Shown piece by piece: positions 12,101 to 26,200 of a stretch of 64,000 bases of DNA. Numbering within the stretch: position 1 is the first letter of the stretch; each line of letters starts with the position of its first letter. The notes under the pieces were generated by a model that saw only the letters and a list, made by a program, of their open reading frames with translations, did no database searches and was not told where the DNA came from. The stretch comes from Linepithema humile (Eukaryota > Arthropoda > Insecta > Hymenoptera > Formicidae), in contig NC_090132.1 in the NCBI RefSeq assembly GCF_040581485.1, positions 9,745,001 through 9,809,000 on the forward strand, read 5' to 3'. The translations under genes and the position numbers were made by a program.

Positions 12101-15100
12101 CCAACTATTTCTCGATATGTCTAGAACGCTAGCTGTGTAGACAACCTTTTTCGTTTCGGCAGGGTACCGAAAGGCTTTGAGAAGAATTAAAACGTATATT
12201 TTTATCAATTGAAAATAACTGACTTTGAATCATTAATTATACGATTGTGTTTCTGTTTCCAAATTAATTATAATACACTGTATCTTTGGCTTTTTCTGCT
12301 TTAATATATGATCTACCTGAATGTAACGGCATATTTTAAAGCTTTTTTCATACTCAAGTTTTTCGGTGATTCACCCTGCGCAAGAGAAATGTTTTGCCGC
12401 AAGACGTAATACGTCGAATGCAGATAGACGCGAAACGTTTCTCCGTAGAATTTATAAGCTAATGTGTATTACAATTGTTTTCTGTTAGTTGTGTATTTAA
12501 TTGATAAATAGATCATTGATGGAAATACGCCAGAATACTGGAAACTATGATACGAATTTCACGAGAACGAAGAATGTGTAGAGAATTGAAATGAATTATT
12601 CTTACAACGCGACGGACTTTTACGGCTTATATGTCACTGGTTATTATTGCATAAAGTATCTTTTAGCCTTCCCCATCACTTAAGCACAATCAGAATTCCG
12701 GAATTAGAATTTGGGATCCAGAATTCGGACGTACGTTCTGTATCGCTTTTGATTTACAATGGCACACACACACATGTGACCCCCATTATCAATAAAAGAA
12801 ATACTATCCGCGCTCCGTAGCATCCATTATCCTGGCAAGTGAGCGAGGACGGCCAGAAGATCATCGGCCACATGGTTTTACGAAAATCGGCTGGCTCCAC
12901 AAGCTGTAGTAGTATACTCGGACTAAAAGTTGTCGGTGGCAAGCTACTGGAAGATGGTTCCATGGGTGCTCTGATCGAGAAGGTGAAAAAGGGTAGTACG
13001 GCGGACGTAGAAGGTCAACTTAGACCCGGTAAGAGGATTACAAAGTTCGAATTAAACTCGGAGAATTGTCAAAACGCACGGACGGCATTCGCGCGCGAAT
13101 TCGCACAAAATGTAAAATTTCGATAATTCTAATTTGATACTTGAAAAAATTTAACTGCCCCGAATCGATTAACAGAAATGATAAAGTATCAAAAGCTTTT
13201 TCTATTTGTTGCAAATCTAAGAAAGATAAATGATGTATTTTCAATTAATATTAGTCTACAGCATTTTCCTTCTATCGTCGGTTACATTAATGAAAGCCTT
13301 ACGCTTGGATCATTTCGTGAATATTCCAGTCGCGGTATAATCTGTGCTTTCACGCTTTGACACTTTGAAAGCGCGCGGCTTGTCGAGGCGCGCACGTAAC
13401 AATCGCGCGCAAGCTATTTCCGTTCTCGTGACCGTCCATAAGAACGAATCGGACGCTCGACGATATCTCGGGTATTCCCTGCGGCTGTTTCAGGTGACGA
13501 GGTGATCGCGTGGAATGGAAGGTCCCTTCAGGGCAAAAGCTTCCGGGAAGTTTGCGACATCATCGGCGAGTCGAGGATGGAGCCGCAAATCGAGCTCGTA
13601 GTTGAGAGAAAGTTGTCGTCGACGACAACAGGCATGATGCCCGCAGGACCGGGCCCATCGACGCCCATGGCGTCGAGGCGGATCGCCGCTCAGAGTCAAT
13701 GGAGACAGAAACACGAGAGCATCTCCGGACCTCAGCAACCGCATCACAAAGGTGACTATGCACTCAGCACGCTCCGTTTACGATCATCTTCCGACTTGAT
13801 TTCATCTCTGTGTATCAAATGTCGTGATCTAGATCATTTTATCATCGACTCGTTGTTCTCGAAACTTCGACTTTCATTTTGTACAACTCTCTGAAACTTC
13901 ATCGCTAATTTAATCCTACGATAGTCGTGCATGGGCTTATGATGCCAAGCGTTATTTTAATAGTTACTATGAGTGCTATGAGAAGTAAATCTTATGTATA
14001 TCGATAGTGATTAATTGATAACACGAAGTAGATTGTTTTTAGATATCGAATTTATACAGAATATAAATTTGAGCATAGCACACGAAAAGTTAGAAAAATA
14101 CGCAAGTTAAATGTAAGATTAGTTAGAAGTGTCCTGACTGGAAAGCGTGCAGGTCACGCAAGGCTTTCTAGAAATCAGCATCTTTCGTTTCACCGAATCT
14201 GTAAATTTCTACACAATTTTTTTTTTTTTAATACATATACATACATATACAAAAGAAGAGTCCAAAAAAAAGATTGAAAATATTGCGTATCGACAAAAAA
14301 AAATAGCACGACGTAATATGCACGACGATTTAATCGGATAAGATTGTGAAAGGAATTTCTGCGTAAGGGTTGCGAATTAATTATTCCGGTTCCATAAAAT
14401 ATTTATCGATATCAATTAAATCCCATTAAACGTAATCTTCTGAAATGGCACAAGACTACGAGGCGCATTGCGCTTCTCATTACTCAGCCTGTACTACTTT
14501 CATGGATAAATATACATTAAGCACACTGGAGCCGATGGCGTTGTCACAGACTATATGATTTTTCGTATATTCCAGGTCTTAAGAAATGTATCCTATGGGG
14601 TAGGCCTCAGACAACTTTCTTTAAACTACTATTTCGATTGATCAGTGTCTCTTTCCTTTACCGTTAGCCCTTCATCTCTGTTGCCGGTGGCCGTTTGGCG
14701 AGATTTCCTTTTTTATTAAATCTCAACAAACGGCACCGAGATAATAAATTTCGATGCTACGACAAGCCACATGGCGGAGCAACGAAAATGAATCTACCAT
14801 TTATTCTGCCTTAAGCGTAACGTCGATGTTTAAACGTAGACGTAGATCGTAGTGCTAATGCACCCCCGCTAAACAGCACCGTTTATATAGGTATAGTCTT
14901 ATGGGAGCAACAACTATATTACATGTATATACAAAATGTAAAAAATGCCGATATATTAACTCCTTACTGTCGTGCTTCTTCTTTATTTATAACAGATCTG
15001 AGTATCTCGTATAGCCCTTATGAATAAGCGTAATTTGCTGTATACTCACTACTGTCTATTATCTACGTGTATCGATCTAACATTATTATCATCACAACTC

Positions 15101-18100
15101 CCTTCGTTCTTTCTCGACTCGTTGTCACGGATTTCCGTGATCCCGAGAACCCGTGCATGCGAACTCCACTTCTTGGAAAGACGTGGGTGTTTCCAGAAGT
15201 GTTCAGAAATAGTTTATCGATTTTGCAACGTCCCCCGGGGTTCGATGACGCTGTAAGATAGAACTTGGTTTTCGCATCTATAATTTCACTAAAGTACCCA
15301 GTCAGCACAAATCTCCAGAATAAACGTCGAACAAGCATCCCGATCCTTCAAACGTACTTTCAACGTTTTTTGGATATGCTTCGAATCCTTATGTCGTTTG
15401 AAAGTATTTAATATATCACGAATATAAAAGTGTACTTATTAATGGAGCATATTTGCTGCTAACGCGAATTTGGCGTGTTATCGGCTGCTGAATGAATGTT
15501 TAATATAATGAGGGCATGAGAAAATTTATCCACTCACATTGAATCACCCCCGATACTCTCTCTCTTTATCATTTATGTCAATTTTAATTTCATTTCTGTT
15601 TGTTATTTCTCCCACGAAATCTCGAGCACCCCCTCTTCGTAAAATTCGCTCCAAGATCACAAATATGGAGTTATATCCCAGTCGACACTGCACGATCACT
15701 TGCAGAGTTGTACGACGCGAGGCGTGAGAAACCCTCGGTTTTAGTGACGTCGCCCGGCTCGCCGGACCTGCACGCCCAAGGACGCAGCCGACACTCCCGA
15801 CATCCAACCGGAAATGCGAACGTGGGCGGTAGCATTCAGGTGAAGCTGAGTTTCGATCCCGTGGGACTTCAGCTGATCGTCACGATAATTTGCGCTACGG
15901 GCCTCACACCGAAGAGCAACGGCCAACCTAGAAATCCCTACGCCAAAGTTTTCCTGCTTCCCGACAAAAGGTGAATAATGGAGTCAATATATTTGATGTC
16001 TGATAAAAGTTTCGATTACCGGGAATTTCCGAGGAATACGCATAAATTTGTAAACTGATGTGTAAAGTTCGTTTGCTGTGATTGTGACGTAAAGTGCATT
16101 GAGATTATAAAACTGTTGCTAAATTTAATTGTGGTTATATTCTTTTTTACACTAATTTGTCTATTGTCAATTTTTTAAAAGTTCAAACAACTTGTATATT
16201 TTTACAAAATATTACAGCGAGAAGTCGAAACGGCGTACGAAGACTGTAGCGAACACAAACGAACCTAGATGGAATCAGACTTTCGTTTATAATGGAGTCA
16301 GACGTTCGGAACTAAGAAAGAGGGCATTAGAGATTACAGTCTGGGACTACGCGAGGTACGAGGCGAATGATTTTCTCGGCGAGGCTGTCCTGGAATTGGC
16401 AGTATGTCTCTTAGACGAGGAAGCAGAATGGCATTCTCTGACCGCTCACGGAGAACACCGGCACGTCAGGTATGAATCGCTCTCACGAATGCTAGTAGTT
16501 CCAATGCCAATACTAAAAGCGATCAAATAAATACCTCGCATCGACAACGAATCTCCCGCGGAATGTTCGACAATGTTGTCGTGTTATATCTCGCTCAGAA
16601 TGTGACATCGCATTATACGACGGCTCGTTCTTCTCCGTGCTTCAAAAATTAATGTTAAAAAAAAAAAAGAGTGTCAACATTCTTATTTTTAAATAAATTC
16701 AAATAAATTTAATTTTGCAAGAACGCTAAGAAACGCTATTTTCCATCGACAATTTTCTGCAGGCATTACCAAGACACCGACGACATGATAGATTGTCATC
16801 TTAGTCCACCGTCGACCACTTCGAGATTAAGTGACTCTGACACCTCGGAGTGCGATATTACGGACTGCGACGTGTCGAGAGAGCAAAGAAGAACGGCCGA
16901 CGGTGCCAGCATAAGTAGTATCGGCAGTTCCTCTAGGTAAGACCATCTTTTAAGATCCGGATAATAGATATACAAAATCTCCGTCTGGCGAAAGAGAATC
17001 GCTTGGAAAATAATCGATCGGGATGTCTCTGTTGAAAGGTCGCGTTTGTAGGTCCCGAAACACCTTTTACGTGCTCGAATCAGATTGCCAGATTAACTTA
17101 GGTGAACTGCATACGCTATCGAAAATCGGTAGTTAACCAAGTGTACTGGAATCAGTGTATTCGACTAATGAAAATTGCGTTACTAATTTGACAGCGCTGC
17201 TGCCCCCAACTTAAGATCCTGTTTACGGATCTCGTAACCGCACTGCCGTAACTGTTGCCGTAACAGTTACTCCCGTGCTCCTTGCGTTGCGGTCTTTATC
17301 GTCAATAACACGCGGTGGTTTATATGAGATTCCGTGTACGATGTGAAATGTTTTCCCGCGAGGATTCCTACCGTCGTTAGCTTAGTTTCCCTGCCGCTGT
17401 AATGAGGTTACACTACGTAATGAAATAAATCTTGGAGTCAAAATTGCTGATGCAATTTACATGATTAAAAAATTTTACGTGGCTTGAAACAGATTTACGA
17501 AAGGAGATTTTGTTAATTTCTTTTGCTAAATTGTTTTAATATGATTTAGTATTAATAATCATATCATAATTAACAAATAGTTCTTACGATGATTTAAAAG
17601 GAAATTTAATCGTATGAGATTTGACTCTCTTTTTTTTGTACAACCAAAAAGTAAATCAAAGTTCAATCAAAGTCGAAGGGGAGAGAAGTACGAATATATT
17701 ATATAAAATAGATGAAAGTTTAAAAAAAAAAGACAAGAATTGAACGGGAGGGGCAATCGGAAGAAAGAGAGAGGGCAAAAGCCAAGTTATAAAACTGGGC
17801 AACAAGCCAATTGACATAGCAGTTGGCCCGCGACCATCGCTAGCTCCGGAAGTCAGCCTTAAATTCGTATCTATATTAATATTCTGGTGATGTCCGATCG
17901 TTATTTGTGAGTACAAAGTGGGTTTTACCGAAAACTTCCGAATATATATTTTATTTTTTTTTTCAAACGGAAAGAATTATAGTGTACATGTAAAAGTGAC
18001 GAAAAAAAGATAATGATCTAAAGTGTTATTTGTTTATAATATTGAAGACATTCAAAATGGCGTGGCTGAGGTAATATCAAAATAGATATTCTGTTGCAGT

Positions 18101-21100
18101 AAGCGATTTGTAAAAGTTAATGTCATAGTATACTAAAATTCGTAAAATAGTCTACGATACACTTTTACGATTCTCAAATATTTGGCAAGTAAATTTTTCA
18201 AAGTTGTGTCCCGGTTCTAATAAGATACCTTGGTCCGCGCAAATAATTCCCGCTTCGAAAGTGACTTGTCTATAAATTTTTCGCCGACGATATGTGATAA
18301 ATCGAATCAATGTAGCGGATTGAATGAAAACGTAGGCTATCTTGGATAGGCTTGGCAGGTGGAGTGGCAGAGATGGGGATAAGCCGAAATACTATCCGGC
18401 ATATATCGCTCTCCGCACCTCTTTTATATACCGAACAGTAGTTTCGATCTGCAAAGCGAGCACTTCTGTCCCTAAGCGCGCATCAGCCTGTAAAAGCTTG
18501 CTCCGAATAATTGAAACATTCCAATGTGCTCCGAGAGCGAACGGACATCCTGCACATATTTAACAACCTTCAATATCGCCTAATGAGATTATTCGAAAAG
18601 GTTTCACCGGTTACATTAATATCCTGTCGTCGTCAAATCAAGTCGGCGGCGATGATGAGATGTGGATAATGCATTTTAATATCTATTTTTATTGTATTTT
18701 ATACGCACGTTATTATATTTAATGGCAAAATATGAATAACTCTTCCAATTAGAGAATATATACAAGAAAATTAATTGCTAAAAAAATTTTGATATTTATA
18801 TATGTCTATAGTTATTTCTTTCATTGCGTTTTTATAATTCTGTATGAATATTGCTAAAAGATATTACATATTTTTAAGCATCAAAATGCATAGTTAAATC
18901 TTTTGTGATATTCTTTGAATTGACAAATATAAAGTATTTCATGTAATTGAAGTATAATTTATGAAAATTTAAGTAACATTAGATATTTAATGACGCGTTG
19001 GCCGCGGCCGCGCCCGCTCATTGGTTTTGATTTTAATCGTATGCTTTGTTATTTATTTTTTAGGTTTCATAATATGCCGTCAAATTATAAGCGGTACGGC
19101 CATTACAATTTATATTTTCTCCTCCTTCACGAATCACGCAGTCACACGTCTTGCATCCTCACCGCTAGGTTACAATATTGCGCGTAGATCAGTCAATTAG
19201 TCATGCGACAAGTCGGAGGCGTAATAAAAACGAGACAACAGGACACATACTGACGTGATCACGTAGCTAATTCAATCTAAGAAACGGACAACAAAAAGAA
19301 ACCTTCATTTAATAAGTGTATATCTTTAAGAGAGGGGAGAAAAATACCTCTTTCTCGGCAAAAGAAAGGAACAGTGACTAGGATACAGACGTCATTGATG
19401 ACAAAAAGTACTGTTATTGGCGTGAAACGTTGCAACTTTCTAACGTTATTCCACTTTTCTGTGGAATATCGCGCACTAGACAATGAATATTACGATGTAC
19501 AATAATGTACATTGAACACATTAGAAAATTTTCGGGAAAAATTTCCGTCATTTGTCTTTGATTTTAAGACGCGAAAAGAATAGAAACGAATTGAATGATA
19601 AAATAACAAGTGCAAAAAATTTAGCGAATCTCCACCCACGTAGGCACTTTAGACGTCATACTGTCATTTGCTTCTTGCATATACGTTCTTGCATATTACA
19701 TACATTAAGTCTTAGATGCGACGAGACATGGCTTCTAGAATGCTTAGCGCATTGCGATGCATCGGCCGGGGTGGATTGAATCTCTCTCGAAGCTTTTTGA
19801 CTGCAATCACCTTCGGGTGCCATCCAATTTTCGAGACTGTCTTGCACAGACACTTCGCTTTTCGTTGCCAGAAACGGTGGGAATTACACCCCGTATTTTA
19901 TATTACACACTTCGCACGATCGATCTCTGTAAAGTGCGCTACATACGCAGACTTGGCACTCATCGAACGCACTTACACGTCATATTCTCAGTTTATGGCG
20001 ACTCACTCCTTTTTATCCCGCGATATCTGATTTTTGGCAACGAAGAGTCTCGCAATCGAGAACGCTGTGTAAACGCCGGAGAGAGACTTGACTGCATTGC
20101 CGAGTAACTTGGAGCTGCTTCGCGCCAAATTAGGAGTTATGCACTTGCAGTTTGCGATCTAAAGAGTCGAATCGAGCTCACGCTAGAATCTCATGCGCCA
20201 AATATTATAGTATGTGCAAAAGATTCGGAAGATATGAGTTTGCGTGCGAGTGGGGATTTGTTTCATTTTATTTTCACGACGTCGACGCTCAATTCCATCC
20301 TCAGTGCCATGTAGCTCGTCTTTCATTTACGGCATTACGAATACTTTCCTTTCTGCTTCTCTCTACCATCCTGGCCGCATGCATTTTTGAGATTAGCGCG
20401 AGATCACAGCACTCGCCTCATTTAACTTGTAAGGCACGCAGCGTTCACTGATTGATAAAAAAAAATGAACGCATGCTGGAGCAGCCACTATTCTAGCCCG
20501 CCGCCGGAGAGGGAGCTCTGCGTCGACGGTGAGCATCGGAGTCGAAGAGACATGTCGCCTCAAGGACGTAAAAGGGCGGCCCTCATGATCCGCGACCAAC
20601 CAGCCACCATCGCATCGAGTTACCAGACATATCGTAAGGTAAGCATTCGAGGACGTTTATTTTCAATTTTCATCCATTCGTCGATCACAGAGAGATTTAA
20701 AATCGAAAAGTTTGAAAGTTGTAAAAAAACGTAGCATTTAAAATACTTGAAATTTTAATTAAGTAATAATCGTTGGAAAAATACGACAAATTAAAAGCGT
20801 TCCGTTTGCATATTATGATTTCTAGAATTATGTTTTCCTTCACTTTTCTATATTATTGAATAATATTTATCAGCACCTCCAGTACATAATTAAATACGTG
20901 TCCCCAGGACGACATCCATCGGGGAATGATGGGTCACAGGTCGCACAGCGCGGCACCTATGGACTCGCCGAGTGTCAGGTACCGCGGAAGGTCTCAGAGT
21001 CCCACTGGTCATCGTTCCTTGTCGCCACCCGAACATAGATCCATTCCCTACTCGCATGGATACGTTCACTCCACGAGGTATGAAATATCGCCGGAAACTT

Positions 21101-23247
21101 TTTAATATTCCTTACATTTACATTTTACATTTACGAGCTCGCGAGCAACTGAAAAATGGACTTATCCACGCGCGCTTATTTAGATTTGGCTCAAGATCGG
21201 CGACTGCCACTCCCACTGGATCGCCAAAGAAACGTCAGCTACCTCAAATCCCGGCAACCATGAAGGAGAGGATCGCGCAGGATCTAGAAGAACGAGCGAG
21301 ATTCATGAGACACCGCAGCAGGCCGATGTACAGAAGCACGGGTATGGGAAGTGAGTTTCAATTTTTTTTTTTTTTTTTCTCCGTCGAAGAAGAAAGTCTA
21401 AAGTTCGCACTTTGAACGGACGATAGTCTTTTTTTGTCCAGGTAATACTATTTTATTTGGCACTACTGGACTGAGAGAAAGAATAAAAGTAGAATTAACT
21501 ATAATGCAACTTGTTTTCTTTCTAATAAAAAAAAATATAACTTATTTTTTCATAAACTTTCCATTGTCGTTTCTTGTAAATAATGTTAATTGATCAATTT
21601 CCAGCCTGGGAAAGGCATTACAGCGGCCTTTCGGACTCGGATCTTCCCTCAATGGGACACGATCCGCTATCGTTGCCACACAGTCACCCTCATAGATTGC
21701 ACAGACCGAGAAAAGGACACTTGAGTCCCGACAAAGACATACTCGGTGATCTCGGGGATTCTGACATGGAGAGCATAGCTTCGGTAACGAGCAGTGCCTT
21801 TAGTACACAATCGGAACGGCCACGTGGATCGAGAACGCTAATGTGAGTATAGTGTCATAATCATTACGCTGTTTTAACGTTAACCGGACGTCCTCGTGTT
21901 GCGAGGTCAATGTGCAAAGCAACGCAGATGCCATAATCACGAGAGAGTAATCCCGTTAGGGAAAAGTTGAGAGTGTGCTGCTTGACATAATCCGGCGTCG
22001 AATATTGCTATAATATACGAGATATATTTTCATAAATCTGAAACTTTACGTTTTAATATATTTCAAAATCTTTAAATCGATCGGGATAGCACATTCATCG
22101 GCTCAATCTCTTTAGTCAAGGTTAATCCCTGGATTAAATGGACATTGTCGACTAAATGGATATCCTGTAGTTGCACCATTTAACTCCCGCTTGTGCGTCA
22201 GTGTTTCCAACGTCCACCCTCCGCCCCTTTCTACGAAGTGATTAGACTGCACCTCCTATGCACCGTGTCAATGTCCATTTAATAGTGTCCCATTCTAAGA
22301 AAGCAGGGATCGTAGCGTTGGTCGAACGGTTAGGTATAACCTACAACTATAGTTGTGTGCCTCATCGCACCGGAGAAAGAAAAATGACGCATTGCGAAGC
22401 ACATCGATCGCCGCGTGTCTCTTCTGAAATGCCGACCCGTTGTTCTCGGCGAATCGACAGAGTCGAGTTCTGAGATTTCATGACCGATACGCGTTCGATC
22501 GATCGCGAACGCGCGGTAGACTGAAACTAAAAACAGTGAAAAAAAACCGGGAAAAAAAAAAGAAAAAGAAGAAAAAAGAAAAAAAAAAAAGCGAAATGGG
22601 CTCACCCTTCTGGTTGGGTTTCCACAAAGAGCGTTAAACTCTCTATATGAAAAAAAAAAAACATTGTTTGCAGACCGACAGTTAAAAGCGTTTTGATACC
22701 CGGTGTCGTATCCCCCTTGCCCCCACCCTCTAGGCGCACTAGGCGCAGGCACAGACTTAGGGTACCCTGCAGCGAATGTCATTGTCCGAGCAACAGCAGT
22801 CCCACCAAGCCCAAAAGCAACAACCCCAGCAAGTATCCCACCCCCCCGCATCCCCTCGTACGGAGCAAGTCCGCAGTGGTGCGCTCGTTGTACAAAAAGA
22901 TGCGTACGCCCTTCACGAGATCGCAGACCGTCGACGAGAACATGCTGAGATATTACAGCCCCGAGACCAGCGAGTACAGCGTTTCCGAGGGGTACATACT
23001 CAGGCCGGAGAGACTCGCAGCCGGTAACGCTAAGAATCGTATACCGGCGATGTACGTCGAGGACTGCCTCCGAGTCGAGTTTAACGATCGCTTCGTGGAG
23101 AAATTTCGCTCCAAGTATTCGTGTCTCGCGGGAGGGCGCAACGTCGCGCCATCCGATTCCGCGGTGACGACAACGACGACGACGATGACGACGACGACGA
23201 CGACGACGATGACGATGACGACGACGACGACGACGACGACGACAATA

Positions 23248-23278
<31 letters not shown>

Positions 23279-26200
23279 TCGGGCGGCCGATTATCTCGTG
23301 TGATCCGAACGACTTCCCTGACCATCTCGACATTAGGAGTATAGACGCTAGTTTGCATCCGCGTAGGTCTTTCTTATCCGCTAAGGCTAGGAGCTTCGAT
23401 CACGACGTGATGCACGATACATACGGTGATCGTTTCGGTACTAGGCCTGGGGCCGTCGGTCTGCTATCGCGCCGGGCCAAGAGTTTCGAGTACGAGAGCA
23501 TTTCGAGCAACATATTCAGCGACGACAGTCTCAGGACGGCCAGGAGAAAGCTCAAGCGGAATCTCTCTCTCAGCGACGCCGGATACGGCGACAAGATACC
23601 GGCGCTGGGCGATCAGAGCAAATCCTACTACGATTCTAACGGCGACGACAAAGTGCCTAAGAGTCTCGCGAGCAAAGAGACGAGTTACGATTTTCTCCTC
23701 GATGAGGAGCACAAGCCGTTTTACGGATACGACTCGGAGCTGAGCTGCGGCGAGACGGAGATCTACGTGCCGAGCTACGAGAAGAAGAGCATTGAGAGCA
23801 GCGATTACAAGCCTTCGTACGGCTCGCACTTGGTGGACGACAACGATCTCTTCACTAGCGGCAACGACCGTGCTAATCTCAGGAATATTTTGGACAAGGA
23901 AGACACCGGCAAAAGAAAATACATAGACGGTAGTTATTTGAATCACGATTCCTCGTACATCAGAGACATATCGCCGGAGAAGAGAGCGAAAAGCTTGGAA
24001 AGCGACCTTCGCAATCCGATCGGCGATCGCATGTATTGCAGCATCGACGAGGCTCTGTCGTCCGGCGAAAATTACGCCCGCAATATTCTCGCGAGATCCG
24101 TCACGAAGATCCATGACACTTGTGATATCGACAGCTGGACAAAGGACGTGAAGAGTGTGCTACGGTCTCACGGCGGAACAACAACCAGCCGTTCTTATGA
24201 AGAGGACGGATACAAGAGTTACGAGAAGTGGAACGCCGATTACGACGAAGGATTCATCGACCGAGACAAAAGCGAGGATTACGAGCAGAAGCAATTTGGC
24301 TGTCTGAAGAAAGGCATGCGAAGTTTGAGAATCGGCGCGTCGGCGCCGACGTACGGCGAGTACCGCGACGGAGCGAGTCGCCCGCGCATTCTTCATGGAA
24401 AACGTTACGCACAGTCCGAGGATGAGGGCGGAAAGCTCGCGACGAGCGACTACCCGAGTTATCGCCCCGCCGAGGATTACGAATATCAGACTACGCACAC
24501 GGCAGTAGGCAAGGCGGATTTGTACGAGGACGGCTCGGCGCCGCGTAGACGCAGACGAAGGAGCAGAAGAGGCAGCAGAGAGGGGAGCAGCGCAGGTGAT
24601 TACGATAATGTGCCGGCCAGAGACGCGCAGTCGAGATTAACAGAGAGCAAGAGACTGATGATCCAGCGAACCGAGTCCACGCCGACTCTGCACTCGGACG
24701 AGGACCTAAGCGCGAATGCGGATCGCATGAGACGCATATACCGCCGTAGACGAAACAGCAGCCTGCCGGAAAGCAGAGATCTGCGTATGTACGACCGGCG
24801 AAGAGACGGCGAGGAGAGGACGTCGAGCTGCGTGCTGGACTCCGACGAGGAGTTCGGCTCCATGGAGACGGTCGTCGGCGCCGATTATTTCCGTCGGGCC
24901 ACGTCGGATGCGAACGACGGCGTTAGATCGAGCTTCTTTGACGCGGAACAAGATCGTAGTAGCTATTTAGACTCAAGATACGATTACGAGGACCGTTATC
25001 AGGACCGCAGTTACCCGGAGGCACGCGAGCTAGTTAGGTCAGGGTCACAGCGTACTTCGAGTCGCGAGGCGCGACACGCGTCGCGCGCTAGGCGTAAGAG
25101 TAGTTGCCCCGAGTGTCGTGAACTAGCGCTGTCCGCCTCGGAGTTAGGTAGGTCGGGATCGTTGTCGCGAAGGGGTGACGACGCACGGCGATCATCGTTA
25201 GAGGCGAAGCATAGATATCGTAGGCGGAACAGCAGCTGTCCGGAGGCTAGGGATCTCGAGATGTTCGAGAAGAGGCAGCGGCAGCAGCAGCTAGCGCAGC
25301 GTCATCATCAGCAGCAGCGCCGGCAGCCGAGCCAGCAGCACCAGCAATCGCAGCACCAGCAGCAGCATCAGCAACCGCAGGGAAGTAGTAAGAGGAACGT
25401 GGCGATCAGCGACACCCTCGAGTACTACGAGTACTCGATGGAGAGCGAGAGCCAGTGCAGCGAAAACTGCGGATTTGGCCCGTGCGATCCGCGTAGGCCC
25501 CGTAACCGAGCACCCCGCCCTGGTAACGCTAATTCGAGTCTCTTTGATTCCCAAACCGCTACCTCCGATACTGCTAAAAACTACCACCCACGGGTCGACG
25601 ATCATCATCATCAACATCCGCGAAACACGAAAACATCACCGCTCGCCAATGTCGTCGACGTGGCATCCACGTTCCTGCTTTCGCCGTCGTCGTCCTCGTC
25701 GTCCGCCCGGCGACGACCCCGAAAAAAATCTTACGACGTCGACACGGCTGCCGCCGATCGTCGCGACGACGACGACGCACGAAATCGTCGTTCATCATCC
25801 ATGCCCGAAAGCAGCGAGTACAGCGGTCAGTCGAGTTCGTACGAGAAGACGCCTAGACGCCAGGTCACCGACAACGGGCACGACGAGCACGACAAGAGAA
25901 ACCAGTTCACTAGGAGTCTTAGTAACGCCGATGTGCCGCAAGATGAGAAAGGTGAGAAAGTTTTGCCTTTTTTCTTTTCACGCCGAGACGAAAATTACAG
26001 TTCTTTTTGGACAAAGATCGAAAAGTAGATTTGTAAAACGTTATTTTCCAAAAATATTGATGAAATTAGGCGCTGATTGTTTTCGTTATTTTCGAATAAA
26101 CATCGTAATCGCGCGATTGTAGTATTTTTACTACATCTACGATATTAAAAACTAAACTCATTCAAATTAAATTGCTTTTTACGGATGTTAAAACTGATTT

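Larger units (their letters stand above)
8512..12820 (+). other. Rim: Large Rim intron
   Basis: Intron of 4.3 kb with a donor GTACGA and an acceptor CTCCGTAG. It holds a 29-base A run starting 45 bp after the donor, a GA/TA microsatellite near 9.1 kb, and otherwise AT-rich DNA. No other exon or RNA gene is recognised in it. Confidence 0.8.

Noticed and set aside
12839..13028. Starting Rim exon 3 at 12839 (after the AG at 12837-12838)
   Set aside because: The upstream acceptor at 12819-12820 keeps frame and adds HPLSWQ, which matches the conserved RIM PDZ entry.
13178..13360. Small plus-strand frame inside the PDZ intron
   Set aside because: Lies wholly between two well-defined PDZ exons, AT-rich, no splice sites in phase.
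22330..23358. 342-codon open frame on the minus strand with long poly-Arg runs
   Set aside because: It is the antisense shadow of Rim exon 12 and its ACG repeat. It crosses the exon 12 acceptor and has no conserved domain or sensible composition.
23464..24114. 216-codon minus-strand open frame
   Set aside because: Antisense to Rim exon 12; open only because stop codons are rare in this GC-rich repeat-like coding sequence.
25475..26122. 215-codon plus-strand open frame in another frame over the end of exon 12
   Set aside because: It overlaps the Rim frame, which continues properly to a good donor at 25952. Its composition is that of a shifted low-complexity frame.
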